The notes beneath the pieces are model-generated. The model was not told the DNA's origin, ran no database searches, and saw only the letters and a program-made list of their open reading frames with translations. Source: Erysipelotrichaceae bacterium (GTDB lineage: Bacteria; Bacillota_I; Bacilli_A; ML615J-28; CAG-313). From it: a stretch of DNA of 64,000 bases. Position numbers and translations under genes: made by a program. The stretch covers positions 1 through 64,000 of the forward strand of contig SVBG01000004.1 in assembly GCA_015059015.1 (NCBI GenBank), written 5' to 3'. Below, in pieces: positions 5,650-14,899 of the stretch; positions within the stretch are counted from its first letter, which is position 1, and the number at the start of each line of letters is the position of its first letter.

Positions 5650-5907
5650 TTAATCTTTAAATGATTCAGATATTAGTTCATACATATTTGAAGCATCATC
5701 TTTTTTTATTACGGGATTAAGTGATAATACTTTTACTGAAATTTGTTTTCTACCAAATTCTATTGTGATAATATCACCAATTTTTAATTCTTTTGAAGGT
5801 TTAGCTATTTTATCATTTACTAAAATTCTTTCTGATTCCGATGCTTCTTTAGCAAGAGTACGTCTTTTAATTAATCTAGATACCTTTAAGTATTTATCTA
5901 GTCTCAT
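5650..5907 (-). CDS. rqcP: S4-domain ribosome quality-control protein RqcP (YabO)
   Basis: An 85-aa protein made almost entirely of an S4 RNA-binding domain ([19 protein letters not shown]...NDKIAKPSKELKIGDIITI). This matches RqcP/YabO, the Hsp15-related factor that acts with RqcH in adding alanine tails to nascent chains on obstructed 60S-like 50S subunits. The start codon overlaps the ftsH stop as ATGA, which implies translational coupling. The tilS-ftsH-rqcP order keeps partners found near one another in Bacilli. Confidence 0.9.
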   Translation of the reverse strand: MRLDKYLKVSRLIKRRTLAKEASESERILVNDKIAKPSKELKIGDIITIEFGRKQISVKVLSLNPVIKKDDASNMYELISESFKD

Positions 5908-7985
5908 TCGTTGTTATCCTCATCAATATTTTCTTGTGGGTTATCATTTGAAGACTCTTGTTGTTCTTTTTCTTCTTGTTCAAGACGTTCTTTTAATTCT
6001 TGTTCTTCTTTAGCCATCTTAGCTTTTTTCTTTTCCCACCAAGTAAGTTGTCCAGTCTTTAAAAGATCATCAATATCTTCTCTTGTAAGAGTTTCAACTT
6101 CAATTAAGTGTTTTGCAATAAGATCTAATAAAGCTCTATTTTCTTCTAAAATCTTCTTTCCTTGTTCATAACATTCATTAATAATCTTTCTTACTTCTTG
6201 GTCAATTTCAAGAGCAATTTGATCTGAGAAACGTTTTTCAGTCATATAGTCACGACCTAAGAATGTATGGCCACCAGAAGTTTCATATTGAACAGGACCA
6301 AGCGAACTCATACCATACTCAGTAACCATTGCACGAGCAATTCTAGTTGCATTTTGGAAGTCATTATGAGCACCTGTTGTCATTTGATTAAATACAATTT
6401 CTTCCGCAAGTCTACCTGCTAAGAATGAAATAATTTCCGCAGTTAAGAATTCTTTTGTATGAACAAATGTTTCTTCCTCAGGTGTCATTAAGTTATAACC
6501 ACCAGCATTACCACGAGGAATAATTGTTACTTTTTGAACAACTTGAGCGTGTTTAACTTTTAATCCAATTACTGCATGACCAGCTTCATGATACGCAATT
6601 AATGCCTTTTCAGTATCAGAATACTTTCTAGATTTTTTAGCAGGGCCCATCATTACTCTATCAACAGCTTCATCAATATGATAAATTTTAATTTCACGAC
6701 AGTTTTCTCTTGCAGCAAGAAGAGCTGCTTCATTAAGTAAGTTTTCAAGGTCAGCTCCACTAAATCCTGGAGTACGTCTAGCTACATCAGTAAGATTTAC
6801 CCTTGGAGATAAACGTTTATTTCTTGCGTGAACCTTTAAGATTTCTTCTCTTGCTAAAAGGTCTGGATTACTAATTGTAATTTGTCTATCAAAACGACCA
6901 GGTCTAAGAAGTGCTGGGTCTAAAATATCCACACGGTTTGTTGCAGCCATAACAATAATACCAGAGTTACCTGCAAAACCATCCATTTCAACAAGTAATT
7001 GATTTAATGTTTGTTCTCTTTCATCATGACCACCACCAAGACCGGTACCACGTTGACGACCTACCGCATCAATTTCATCAATAAAGATAATACATGGAGC
7101 ATTTTGTTTTGCTACTTTAAACATATCTCTAACACGTGATGCACCTACACCAACAAACATTTCAACAAAGTCAGAACCAGAAATTGAGTAGAATGGTACA
7201 TTAGCTTCACCTGCAACAGCTCTTGCTAAAAGCGTTTTACCAGTCCCTGGGCCACCACAAAGAAGTACACCTTTAGGGATTCTTGCACCCATATCAAAAT
7301 ACTTAGCAGGATTTTTTAAGAAATCAACAACTTCAATTAACTCTTCTTTTTCTTCTTTTAAACCTGCTACATCATTAAATGTAACATTTGTTTTCTTTGC
7401 AAGACGAGCTCTTGTTTTAGAGAACTCAAATGCTTGATTATTACTATTTGAATTATTTTTAATAATAAAGAATAAGAAAATACCAACAAGTGCAATCGGT
7501 AAAATCATTGAAATAAGCGATAACCAATTAAAATTAGAAACAACACTTGGATTGTTAATAGTAAACTCTTGCGTTGAAAGAGCTTGTCCCTTACCTTTTA
7601 GTTCAAGATAATCAGCTCTTGCTTGTTCAATCGTTTCAAACTCACTCCAAGAAATAACAGCTTTAAATGTCTTAGCTTCTTTATAATCAGCTTTAAAAGT
7701 ACCAGTAATCTCTACTAATTCATAGTTACCATCACCAGCAACACCTTTATAATTAACTTTTTCAATTAAGATAACATCTTTTAAAGCAATCGTATCTTTA
7801 ATTCCATCATTATCTATATCTTTATATTCATAAAAATGTTCATAGATTTCTTGATAAGTTAACTCTTTCACACTACTAGTACCATTAAGCGCAAATTTCA
7901 CTACCGCAAAAATAATACCAGCAATCAAAAGAAGAATAAAAATATCACCAAATCCAAAACGTTTCGTTCTTTTTTTATTAATCAT
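5904..7985 (-). CDS. ftsH: ATP-dependent zinc metalloprotease FtsH
   Basis: A 693-aa membrane AAA+ protease for quality control of membrane and some soluble proteins. TM1 lies at about 14-32 and TM2 at about 155-176, flanking an extracytoplasmic domain. The AAA module has Walker A GGPGTGKT (about 244-251), Walker B IIFIDEID (about 299-306) and the SRH arginine finger region RPGRFDR. The zinc site HEAGH is at about 466-470. The C-terminus (about 650-693) is a charged, coiled-coil-prone tail rich in Glu and Gln. AGGAGG precedes the ATG. It lies 42 nt after tilS, probably in the same operon, and its TGA overlaps the start of rqcP. Confidence 0.98.
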   Translation of the reverse strand: MINKKRTKRFGFGDIFILLLIAGIIFAVVKFALNGTSSVKELTYQEIYEHFYEYKDIDNDGIKDTIALKDVILIEKVNYKGVAGDGNYELVEITGTFKADYKEAKTFKAVISWSEFETIEQARADYLELKGKGQALSTQEFTINNPSVVSNFNWLSLISMILPIALVGIFLFFIIKNNSNSNNQAFEFSKTRARLAKKTNVTFNDVAGLKEEKEELIEVVDFLKNPAKYFDMGARIPKGVLLCGGPGTGKTLLARAVAGEANVPFYSISGSDFVEMFVGVGASRVRDMFKVAKQNAPCIIFIDEIDAVGRQRGTGLGGGHDEREQTLNQLLVEMDGFAGNSGIIVMAATNRVDILDPALLRPGRFDRQITISNPDLLAREEILKVHARNKRLSPRVNLTDVARRTPGFSGADLENLLNEAALLAARENCREIKIYHIDEAVDRVMMGPAKKSRKYSDTEKALIAYHEAGHAVIGLKVKHAQVVQKVTIIPRGNAGGYNLMTPEEETFVHTKEFLTAEIISFLAGRLAEEIVFNQMTTGAHNDFQNATRIARAMVTEYGMSSLGPVQYETSGGHTFLGRDYMTEKRFSDQIALEIDQEVRKIINECYEQGKKILEENRALLDLIAKHLIEVETLTREDIDDLLKTGQLTWWEKKKAKMAKEEQELKERLEQEEKEQQESSNDNPQENIDEDNNE

Positions 7986-8027
7986 ACTTCCTCCTATTAA
8001 ATCATAATTAATTATATCCTATGATTA

Positions 8028-9311
8028 TTAACTAATTGTTAAACCTAAAATAATTAAAACATCGTCAGATTCATTAGTAATAACTAAAGTATTCACACGG
8101 TCTAAATAAGATACCTTTTTATTAGTAAGAACATCACTCACCTTTTGTTTATAAAAAGAAACCTCACCAGTTACCTTATTAGATCTTTTTCTAATTATTT
8201 TATCACCATCACGCCTTGTTCTAACAACAAAAGGCATACTTATACTATTATAACATACAACATTATTTCCTGTAGTAAAATAACAATTATTTTTATCAAC
8301 AACAAGTTTTATATTATTTATTAAATCATATGTCCCATAATCACATATTTTTAATGAAAAATCAACTTCATTAATTTCCTTTTTTATAAAAATACAATTA
8401 CCATACTCTTTAACAAGAGTTAAATTATCCATTAACTTATTAACAACTCTTTGCTTATCACTTTTTAAAACTTTTACAATCTCATTAATAAGCGTTCTAC
8501 TAAGACCATAAGGCTTTAACAAACTAAACAATACCTCTTTAACTAAATAATCATTTAAACCAAGAAGCTTATCACACTTAAACTTAAAAAATTCATCTGT
8601 AACAATAACATTACAGTTAATAAAATCACTTACAAAATCTTCTAACAACTTAGCAGCACCAAGAAGTGACTCATTATAATAATTAACAGCCTCAATCAAA
8701 TTGGGATTCTCTTTCATAAGAAGTGGAACTATATCTAGTCTAATTCTATTTCTTAAATAATCATATTCATTATTTGATTCGTCATTAAAATACTTTATAC
8801 CATTATTATTAGCATATTCTTCAATTTCTAATCTAGAAACTTTAAGTAAAGGCCTATATAAAATTAAATTTTTAAAAAAAGCTTCCTCCTCAATCCCTGC
8901 ATAACCTTTCAACGAAGACTGTTTAATAAAACGCATTAACATCGTCTCTAAATTATCATTAGCATGATGCGCTAAAAGTACATACTTAACTTGATACTTA
9001 GCAGCAACACTTTCAAAAAAAGCATACCTCTTACTACGCGCTACACTTTCAAAATTAGAACTACTATCAAAACATAAATGTTCAACTTCAAATAGCAAAT
9101 TATTCTTCCTACAAAAACCTTTAATATATTCTTCTTCATCCTTTGATTCAATTCTCACATCATGATTAACATGTGCTACAATAATTTGTTCTTTATTTAA
9201 AGCACCTAAACAAAGATTAAGAAGCACACACGAATCAACACCAGTTGAACATGCAACAATAACCTTATCATCTTTAATTTTATTCTTAATATTTAAAACA
9301 ATATTATTCAT
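8028..9311 (-). CDS. tilS: tRNA(Ile)-lysidine synthase TilS
   Basis: A 427-aa N-type ATP pyrophosphatase that converts C34 of tRNA(Ile)-CAU to lysidine, so that AUA rather than AUG is read. The PP-loop is ACSTGVDSCVL. Further N-domain motifs are LAHHANDNLETMLMR and YRPLLKVSR; a C-terminal TilS-type domain (MPFVVRTRRDGDKI) follows. The ATG at 9311 is chosen because a promoter (9343-9370) lies upstream of it and GTGGAG precedes it, which rules out the longer open frame. The coding strand of this gene and of ddl, murF and the hydrolase is unusually poor in C. First gene of tilS-ftsH-rqcP. Confidence 0.95.
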   Translation of the reverse strand: MNNIVLNIKNKIKDDKVIVACSTGVDSCVLLNLCLGALNKEQIIVAHVNHDVRIESKDEEEYIKGFCRKNNLLFEVEHLCFDSSSNFESVARSKRYAFFESVAAKYQVKYVLLAHHANDNLETMLMRFIKQSSLKGYAGIEEEAFFKNLILYRPLLKVSRLEIEEYANNNGIKYFNDESNNEYDYLRNRIRLDIVPLLMKENPNLIEAVNYYNESLLGAAKLLEDFVSDFINCNVIVTDEFFKFKCDKLLGLNDYLVKEVLFSLLKPYGLSRTLINEIVKVLKSDKQRVVNKLMDNLTLVKEYGNCIFIKKEINEVDFSLKICDYGTYDLINNIKLVVDKNNCYFTTGNNVVCYNSISMPFVVRTRRDGDKIIRKRSNKVTGEVSFYKQKVSDVLTNKKVSYLDRVNTLVITNESDDVLIILGLTIS

Positions 9312-9342
9312 AAATAATACTCCACAAACTAAAGTTATATAT

Positions 9343-9370
9343 ATTATACCACTTTTTACCAAAATTGCAA
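9343..9370 (-). promoter_or_regulatory. tilS operon promoter
   Basis: TTGCAA (9370-9365), 16-nt spacer, TATAAT (9348-9343). It lies immediately after the ddl terminator, as at three other places in the window. Confidence 0.75.
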
Positions 9371-9374
9371 GAAA

Positions 9375-9406
9375 ACAAAAAAGAATGGCAAACTAACCAT
9401 TCTTTT
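9375..9406 (-). terminator. terminator of the hydrolase-murF-ddl operon
   Basis: Stem AAAAGAATGG/CCATTCTTTT (9379-9388 with 9397-9406) followed by TTGTTTTC on the minus strand. The stem overlaps the ddl stop codon. Confidence 0.8.
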
Positions 9407-10535
9407 ATTTTTTCATCTTTAAATTCTTAACAGATAAAACATTACTATCGAAACTACATATCAAATTACTATTCTTACTATATCTAAATAACGCATCTTT
9501 AATTAGTATATCAATTAACTCCTTAAAAGAATAATCTTTAAACAAATAAAATGCAAGCGAACCCGGTATCGTATTAACCTCATTAAAATAAAGCTTATTA
9601 TTTGTTTTATCATACAAATAATCCACCCTAATAACACCATTAAATCCAAGCGTTCTATAAACAACCTTAGTATAATTTCTAATTTCATCTTCTAGCTCTT
9701 TAGAAATACTTGCAGGAATACACCTATTTTCCTTACTTAACTCCTTTAATCCGCCATCATAATACTTATCATCAAACGTTAAATAAGAATTAACTGACTT
9801 AACCTCCTCAACAAGCGAAGTTATCAAATCTCCTTTAGAAGATAAACAAGCCATATTATACTCTACAAAATCCTCTAACTTTTGTTCAACAACAACTTTT
9901 TCACCAAAAGCAAGAGCATTAGTTATTCCTTTTTTAAGTTCCTCTTCATCATACGCAACATTAATACCAATACTAGAACCAAGAAGCGATGGCTTTATTA
10001 TAAGCGGAAAACTAAAAACATTTAAAATTTTAGATACTTTCTTTTCATAAGTTTCCCTTGTCACTTCTACAAACTTACACATCCTAACTCCACTCGACTT
10101 TAACAATCTTTTACAAAGTCCCTTATCCTGCGCAACACCACTAGAAGTTACACCACTACAAACATTCGGAACCTTTAAAAGATTAATAAATCCAGCCAAA
10201 CTGCCATCCTCTACACCACTTCCATGCACAATAGGAAAACAAACATCAACCATCCACTTTTTACCTTTATATACCATATAAGTTACTTTACCAATACGTT
10301 TAAAATAACAATTAGACTTTTTATTCAAATGAAGCCCCTTCTTAAAATAATCCAAAGAATCAAAAGACTTCAAATATATAAACTCATTCTCTTTAGATAA
10401 ATACACAATTCTAACATTATACTTACTCTGATCCATATTTAAAACCGCTTGTAAGCCCGAAATAAGCGAAATTTCGTGTTCTACACTACATCCACCAATA
10501 AACACACAAACATTAACCAAACCTTTAAAATTCAT
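9405..10535 (-). CDS. ddl: D-alanine--D-alanine ligase
   Basis: A 376-aa ATP-grasp enzyme making the D-Ala-D-Ala dipeptide of peptidoglycan. Visible are the N-terminal substrate motif GGCSVEHEISLISG, a central VHGSGVEDGSLAGF, the ATP-grasp segment PLIIKPSLLGSSIG, and the metal-binding end FNGVIRVDYL...LYFNEVNTIPGS. GATGAGGTGAT precedes the start. It is the last gene of a tight operon after murF (4-nt gap), supplying the substrate that MurF uses. Whether D-Ala-D-Lac or D-Ala-D-Ser is made instead cannot be excluded by reading alone. Confidence 0.93.
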   Translation of the reverse strand: MNFKGLVNVCVFIGGCSVEHEISLISGLQAVLNMDQSKYNVRIVYLSKENEFIYLKSFDSLDYFKKGLHLNKKSNCYFKRIGKVTYMVYKGKKWMVDVCFPIVHGSGVEDGSLAGFINLLKVPNVCSGVTSSGVAQDKGLCKRLLKSSGVRMCKFVEVTRETYEKKVSKILNVFSFPLIIKPSLLGSSIGINVAYDEEELKKGITNALAFGEKVVVEQKLEDFVEYNMACLSSKGDLITSLVEEVKSVNSYLTFDDKYYDGGLKELSKENRCIPASISKELEDEIRNYTKVVYRTLGFNGVIRVDYLYDKTNNKLYFNEVNTIPGSLAFYLFKDYSFKELIDILIKDALFRYSKNSNLICSFDSNVLSVKNLKMKK

Positions 10536-10539
10536 ACAA

Positions 10540-12060
10540 TCACCTCATCAAATAATTATCTGGTAAATCATTTTCAACTAAAACATTAACAAAAACATCA
10601 CTAAAAGAACTATACTTATCTTTAAGATACTTAACCCCTTCACTATAAGAATCAACACACTTATACCTTATATTACGCTTATTAAGTAACATCTTTAATT
10701 TCTTTACCTCTTTGTTATTAACAAACACAATATCATCTAAACCATTTAACACAGCAGATAACTTTTCATTAATATAATTACTATAACTACCACCATCAAC
10801 TACACCCGGAGTAATAATACACTTAATACCATTTAATCTTTTCAAAACATTAACAGCAGAAACAAAACCTTCCGTATTAGAATTAAAACTATCATCTAAA
10901 AATCTAAAATTAGATCCATCAACATCACTCTTTAAACTAAGCCTATTCTCAACATTACAAAGTTTTAAAACACCACTCTTAAAACTTTCATCACTCAAAT
11001 AAAACTTATCATCAAGCATCTTCTTAACACCATAACAAAGCACAATATTATCAATATTATGATCACCTAATAATTTAGTCTTAATATGAAGTATAAACTT
11101 ATTATAAGAATAAATATCAAACTCAGTATAAACATCATCATACTTTATATTACAAGCATAATACTTTCCATAACGTTTATTAACACCAATACACTCTTTT
11201 ACTCCATCAACTTCTATACCATTTAAATACTCATTACCATAATTCAAGACTAACTTACCATCACAACCTAAACCACTAACAAGTTCTAACTTAGTCTTCA
11301 AAACATTATCAATACTCTTAAAACTAGACATATGTTGATAACCAATCGAAGTAATTACCCCAACATCTGGTTTAACCATATTAACAATCTCATTAATATC
11401 ACCTTTCTTTGTGGCTCCTGCCTCACAAAAGAAAATCTCACTTAATCCACTCATATTATTAAGAACACATCTAGCAATCCCCATAGGAGTATTATAAGAC
11501 TTAGGAGTCGCATAAACAAAATACTCAGACTTATAAAGTTCTTCCAACATCCTCTTAACACTCGTTTTACCAAAACTACCAGTTATACAAACAACATAAG
11601 GATTAATTTTTTCTAATCTTCTTGCAACTTTTTTCTTATAATAATTCTTAATCAAAATTTCAAGTGGACAAATTAATAAACTACTAAAAAACACAATAAA
11701 AGGAAGAACAAATATAATTAATATAAAAGTAACGCGATTAAAAGAAAACAAAAAAGGAATTAAACATAATAATACACTTAAAACACTTAATCTACAAATT
11801 CTCTTAGTAAACTTTAATTTAACAATATATTTTATTTTAATCAAAGAAAAGACAAATACAAAAATATACACAAATAAATCAATATAACTATTTTTAAAGA
11901 AAAATAAACCCGTCAAATAACAACAAACAACAAAAGGCAAACCAAAATAATACTTTTTAAAATACCTAACTAAACTAAAACTATTATAATGCTCTTGCTG
12001 TAACATTAATAAAAGAAAATATAATCCCTTAATGATTGGTAATACAAAAACAAAATACAT
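10540..12060 (-). CDS. murF: membrane-anchored MurF-type Mur ligase
   Basis: A 506-aa protein. Residues 1-140 hold several hydrophobic segments (about 1-18, 38-55, 58-75, 92-108, 112-135). The Mur ligase ATPase core follows (P-loop TGSFGKTSVKRML at about 156-168, then YNTPMGIARCVLNN and EAGATKKGDI), with a C-terminal Mur domain after it (about 355-500). MurF adds D-Ala-D-Ala to UDP-MurNAc-tripeptide, and its neighbour ddl makes that dipeptide. The normal soluble N-terminal domain of Escherichia coli MurF is replaced by the membrane region, an architecture known from several Bacillota. It is placed 2 nt after the hydrolase gene and 4 nt before ddl. Confidence 0.85.
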   Translation of the reverse strand: MYFVFVLPIIKGLYFLLLMLQQEHYNSFSLVRYFKKYYFGLPFVVCCYLTGLFFFKNSYIDLFVYIFVFVFSLIKIKYIVKLKFTKRICRLSVLSVLLCLIPFLFSFNRVTFILIIFVLPFIVFFSSLLICPLEILIKNYYKKKVARRLEKINPYVVCITGSFGKTSVKRMLEELYKSEYFVYATPKSYNTPMGIARCVLNNMSGLSEIFFCEAGATKKGDINEIVNMVKPDVGVITSIGYQHMSSFKSIDNVLKTKLELVSGLGCDGKLVLNYGNEYLNGIEVDGVKECIGVNKRYGKYYACNIKYDDVYTEFDIYSYNKFILHIKTKLLGDHNIDNIVLCYGVKKMLDDKFYLSDESFKSGVLKLCNVENRLSLKSDVDGSNFRFLDDSFNSNTEGFVSAVNVLKRLNGIKCIITPGVVDGGSYSNYINEKLSAVLNGLDDIVFVNNKEVKKLKMLLNKRNIRYKCVDSYSEGVKYLKDKYSSFSDVFVNVLVENDLPDNYLMR

Positions 12061-12062
12061 AC

Positions 12063-12806
12063 CTACACCCCTAAATAACTTTCAATCACTTTTATAAAAT
12101 AACTATAATTATCAATAAAAGGGAAATGACCACTATCTGGAATAACAACAAGTTCGCTACCCTTAATTAATCTATTAATCAACTTTCCATCTTTTAAAGG
12201 AGTACTCTTATCGTGAATTCCCCAAATAATTAAAGCCTCACAATCGATACCTCTAAAAACCCTTTTTTGATTATAATTAACAGCATACACAAGCATCTTC
12301 TTCATTATAAATGATGAATTAACATAATCAACACTTCCACTATTTATAACTAAATTATTATATTTCATTACATTTTTAAAAGTCTTATAAAACCATTTCT
12401 TAAATTTATATATCCTAATCTTAAAAAACTTCTTTATATTAGGCCTCTTAATACCCGCAGAATCAATTAAAATAAGCTTTCTAACATTACCATAACGATT
12501 TGCATACTCTCCAGCAACTCTTCCACCATACGAATGTCCAACCAGAATAATATTTTTTAACCAATTACTTTCAATCAAACTATAAACAACCTTAGCAACA
12601 CCTACAACATCAAGTGCAACATCCGGTTCAGAAGATCTTCCAAATCCAGGTAAATCTATTAAATAAACACAATACTTACTACTAATTCTATCAGCAATAC
12701 TTTTAAAAATATCCAAAGAACAACCCCAACCATGTAAAAACACAATAGGGTCCCCTTTTCCTATTTTTTCATAATATATCTTCAAACCATTATAATAATG
12801 AAACAT
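12063..12806 (-). CDS. alpha/beta hydrolase in cell-wall operon
   Basis: A 247-aa alpha/beta-hydrolase fold protein. The oxyanion region is VFLHGWGCSL, the nucleophile elbow GHSYGGR (Ser at about 93), the acid WGIHDKSTP and the catalytic His SGHFPF. It starts a three-gene operon with murF and ddl, spaced by 2 and 4 nt. The constant company suggests a role in cell-wall precursor metabolism or editing, but the substrate cannot be told from the sequence. Confidence 0.85.
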   Translation of the reverse strand: MFHYYNGLKIYYEKIGKGDPIVFLHGWGCSLDIFKSIADRISSKYCVYLIDLPGFGRSSEPDVALDVVGVAKVVYSLIESNWLKNIILVGHSYGGRVAGEYANRYGNVRKLILIDSAGIKRPNIKKFFKIRIYKFKKWFYKTFKNVMKYNNLVINSGSVDYVNSSFIMKKMLVYAVNYNQKRVFRGIDCEALIIWGIHDKSTPLKDGKLINRLIKGSELVVIPDSGHFPFIDNYSYFIKVIESYLGV

Positions 12807-12886
12807 ACTGCACCACTTTCTTCTACTAAAATATATGCAATAAAAATTCTAACTATTACATATACTTTTAAAAACAGGAGGACACT

Positions 12887-13507
12887 ATGAACAATAAATA
12901 TCCATACAAAGTAAAAAGCTTACCATATCAAATAGTAAGCCTAGAACCGATTATTGATAAAACAACATTATCAATACATCACGATAAAATTTATTTAAAC
13001 TATGTAGAAAAACTAAATCTACTCATAAAAGAAAACAAATGCTTAGAAAACTATACCCTAGAAGAACTTATTTATAACCCCTACTTAATACCACCAACAA
13101 TAATAAACAAAGTACTTTATTATGCAGGAGGCATATATAACCATGAACTATATTTTGACAACCTATCACCAACCAAAAACACGCAAATAAATGGTCTATT
13201 CAAAGACAAAATATTAGAAGAATATAAAACAATAGAAAATTACCAAGAAACACTATTTAACATAGCAACATCACCAATTAATTATCACTGGATAATCACA
13301 ACAATAAACAACAAAAATAAAATCGAAACAATTGGACTAAAAGACAACGATACAAGCATTCCGCTTAATCTTTATCCACTTTTAGTAATTGATATCACAG
13401 AACATGCATACTTTATAAAATATCATAACCACAAAGATCACTACCTAAAAAATATTCTCACAATCATCAATTATGATGTTATAAACGAAAGATTAAAAAA
13501 AATTTAA
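12887..13507 (+). CDS. divergent Fe/Mn superoxide dismutase-like protein
   Basis: A 206-aa protein of Fe/Mn-SOD length. The N-terminus is the family pattern (SLPYQIVSLEPIIDKTTLSIHH). All four metal ligands can be placed: His in SIHH, His in GIYNHELY, and Asp and His in DITEHAYF. Several second-shell residues are changed: the gateway His-Lys-His-His segment reads HHDKIYLNY, the Trp of DVWEH is Thr, and GSGWAWL is replaced by PINYHWI. It may be an active but altered SOD or a metal-binding relative without dismutase activity. It is transcribed divergently from the hydrolase operon, with AGGAGG 7 nt before the ATG. Confidence 0.75.
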   Translation: MNNKYPYKVKSLPYQIVSLEPIIDKTTLSIHHDKIYLNYVEKLNLLIKENKCLENYTLEELIYNPYLIPPTIINKVLYYAGGIYNHELYFDNLSPTKNTQINGLFKDKILEEYKTIENYQETLFNIATSPINYHWIITTINNKNKIETIGLKDNDTSIPLNLYPLLVIDITEHAYFIKYHNHKDHYLKNILTIINYDVINERLKKI

Positions 13508-13576
13508 AAAATATTTAAAATAAAAAGAGCAATTTTAAAGTTTTTTTTAATTATATAAGTGAGAGGAGAAAGAGAT

Positions 13577-14851
13577 ATGTATCTAACAATCAAACAAAGT
13601 TACAAACCAAATAAATCCGAAAGAAAACTATTAAACTTATTATGCCATATTTCCAAAAATATTTACAACAGTTACTTATATGTTTATAGGTATGCATATT
13701 TTAATAATATAGAATATGTAGACCAACTACTAAACAAAAAACTTTATAAAAATGAAAACTTTAAATTGATTAATCAAGATACAACTAAAGGAATAAGAAA
13801 AAAAGTAATTGTTAATATGAACAACTTTAAAAATGGTTATATAAAAATCCCCAAGTACTTAGATAAACATGCAATGTTTCCTATTTTTGTAAGTACTCCA
13901 ACAATTATAACCATAAAAGACGATCTATATTTTAAAATTCCATATGCTGATTTAACTAAATCCAGTAAAATATTTCAAACAATATTTGAAGATGAACTGA
14001 TTAATTGTTTCATAAAGGAATCAGCATTAAAAGAATCATTTGAGATATTCATCAAAGTTCCAAGACACTTATATAAAAAACAAATTAGAGGAGTAACTAT
14101 CAAACCTAAATTCAATGGATTAGAATATGAAATCCTCTATAGTTACATTGATGATTTAAAACCATTAAAACTTACCAAAAGCTTCAAAAATATCATGGCA
14201 ATTGATTTAGGAATAAATAATCTCGCATCCATTATTATATCAAATAATAAAGCATTTATTATTGATGGAAAACATCTTAAATCAATTAACCAATATTATA
14301 ATAAACAAATAGCCCATTATTGCTCTATTAAACCTAATAATAAAAAACTTACTAAAAAAGAATTTCTAATACACAAAAAAAGAAATAATAGAACAAATGA
14401 TTATATCAATAAAGCTTCTAAACAAATAATTAAGATTGCATTAGAAAATGAAGTTTCAGAGATTATTATAGGTTTCAACTATAATTTCAAAACAAAATCA
14501 CTAAACTTAAAAAAAGCAAATCAACTATTCAAAGAAATTCCACTTTCAAAATTTAAAGATTTAGTTATTTCTAAAGCAAAAAAATACTCTATTAAAACTT
14601 CAACAATAAACGAATCATACACTTCACTATGTTCATTTTATGATAATGAAGACATAAAGTTTCATTATAAGTATCAAGGAACAAGAATATCAAGAGGATT
14701 ATTTAAAACGAAAAATGGAATTGTAGTTAATGCAGACATAAATGCTGCACTTAACATTTTAAAAAAAAGTAAACCCGAAAGAACTGATATACTATCATTT
14801 CTTAGGAATAGTGGCCAGGCTATGCCTTGTAGATTAAAGGTAATTCTTTAA
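13577..14851 (+). CDS. tnpB: TnpB-family RNA-guided nuclease / IS605 OrfB-like
   Basis: A 424-aa protein. The RuvC core is recognisable: AIDLGINNLASI holds the first Asp and VNADINAALNIL the last Asp. The usual RuvC-II position (IVIE-D-L in classical TnpB) reads EIIIGFNYN. A Glu in the following INESYTS motif may be the catalytic one, as in TnpB/Fanzor groups with a relocated glutamate. The four-Cys zinc finger is absent. The ATG at 13577 is chosen because AGGAG precedes it by 8 nt. No TnpA is present, so it is a lone OrfB-type element. An omega-RNA would be expected to overlap the 3' end, where a short hairpin (AGGC-TAT-GCCT near 14818-14828) is visible. Confidence 0.85.
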   Translation: MYLTIKQSYKPNKSERKLLNLLCHISKNIYNSYLYVYRYAYFNNIEYVDQLLNKKLYKNENFKLINQDTTKGIRKKVIVNMNNFKNGYIKIPKYLDKHAMFPIFVSTPTIITIKDDLYFKIPYADLTKSSKIFQTIFEDELINCFIKESALKESFEIFIKVPRHLYKKQIRGVTIKPKFNGLEYEILYSYIDDLKPLKLTKSFKNIMAIDLGINNLASIIISNNKAFIIDGKHLKSINQYYNKQIAHYCSIKPNNKKLTKKEFLIHKKRNNRTNDYINKASKQIIKIALENEVSEIIIGFNYNFKTKSLNLKKANQLFKEIPLSKFKDLVISKAKKYSIKTSTINESYTSLCSFYDNEDIKFHYKYQGTRISRGLFKTKNGIVVNADINAALNILKKSKPERTDILSFLRNSGQAMPCRLKVIL

Positions 14852-14855
14852 CTTC

Positions 14856-14883
14856 TACAAAAAAGAACCCTCAAAGGGGTTCT
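14856..14883 (-). terminator. terminator of the suf operon
   Basis: Stem AGAACCC/GGGTTCT (14864-14870 with 14877-14883) with a 6-nt loop, followed on the minus strand by TTTTTTGT. It faces the suf operon, about 50 nt past the sufB stop. Confidence 0.75.
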
Positions 14884-14899
14884 AACGTTTATTTAGCAA

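Noticed and set aside
13508-13576. TnpA gene or left-end hairpin of the IS element
   Set aside because: Only 69 AT-rich bases lie between the SOD gene and tnpB, and no stem typical of IS605 left ends could be made out.
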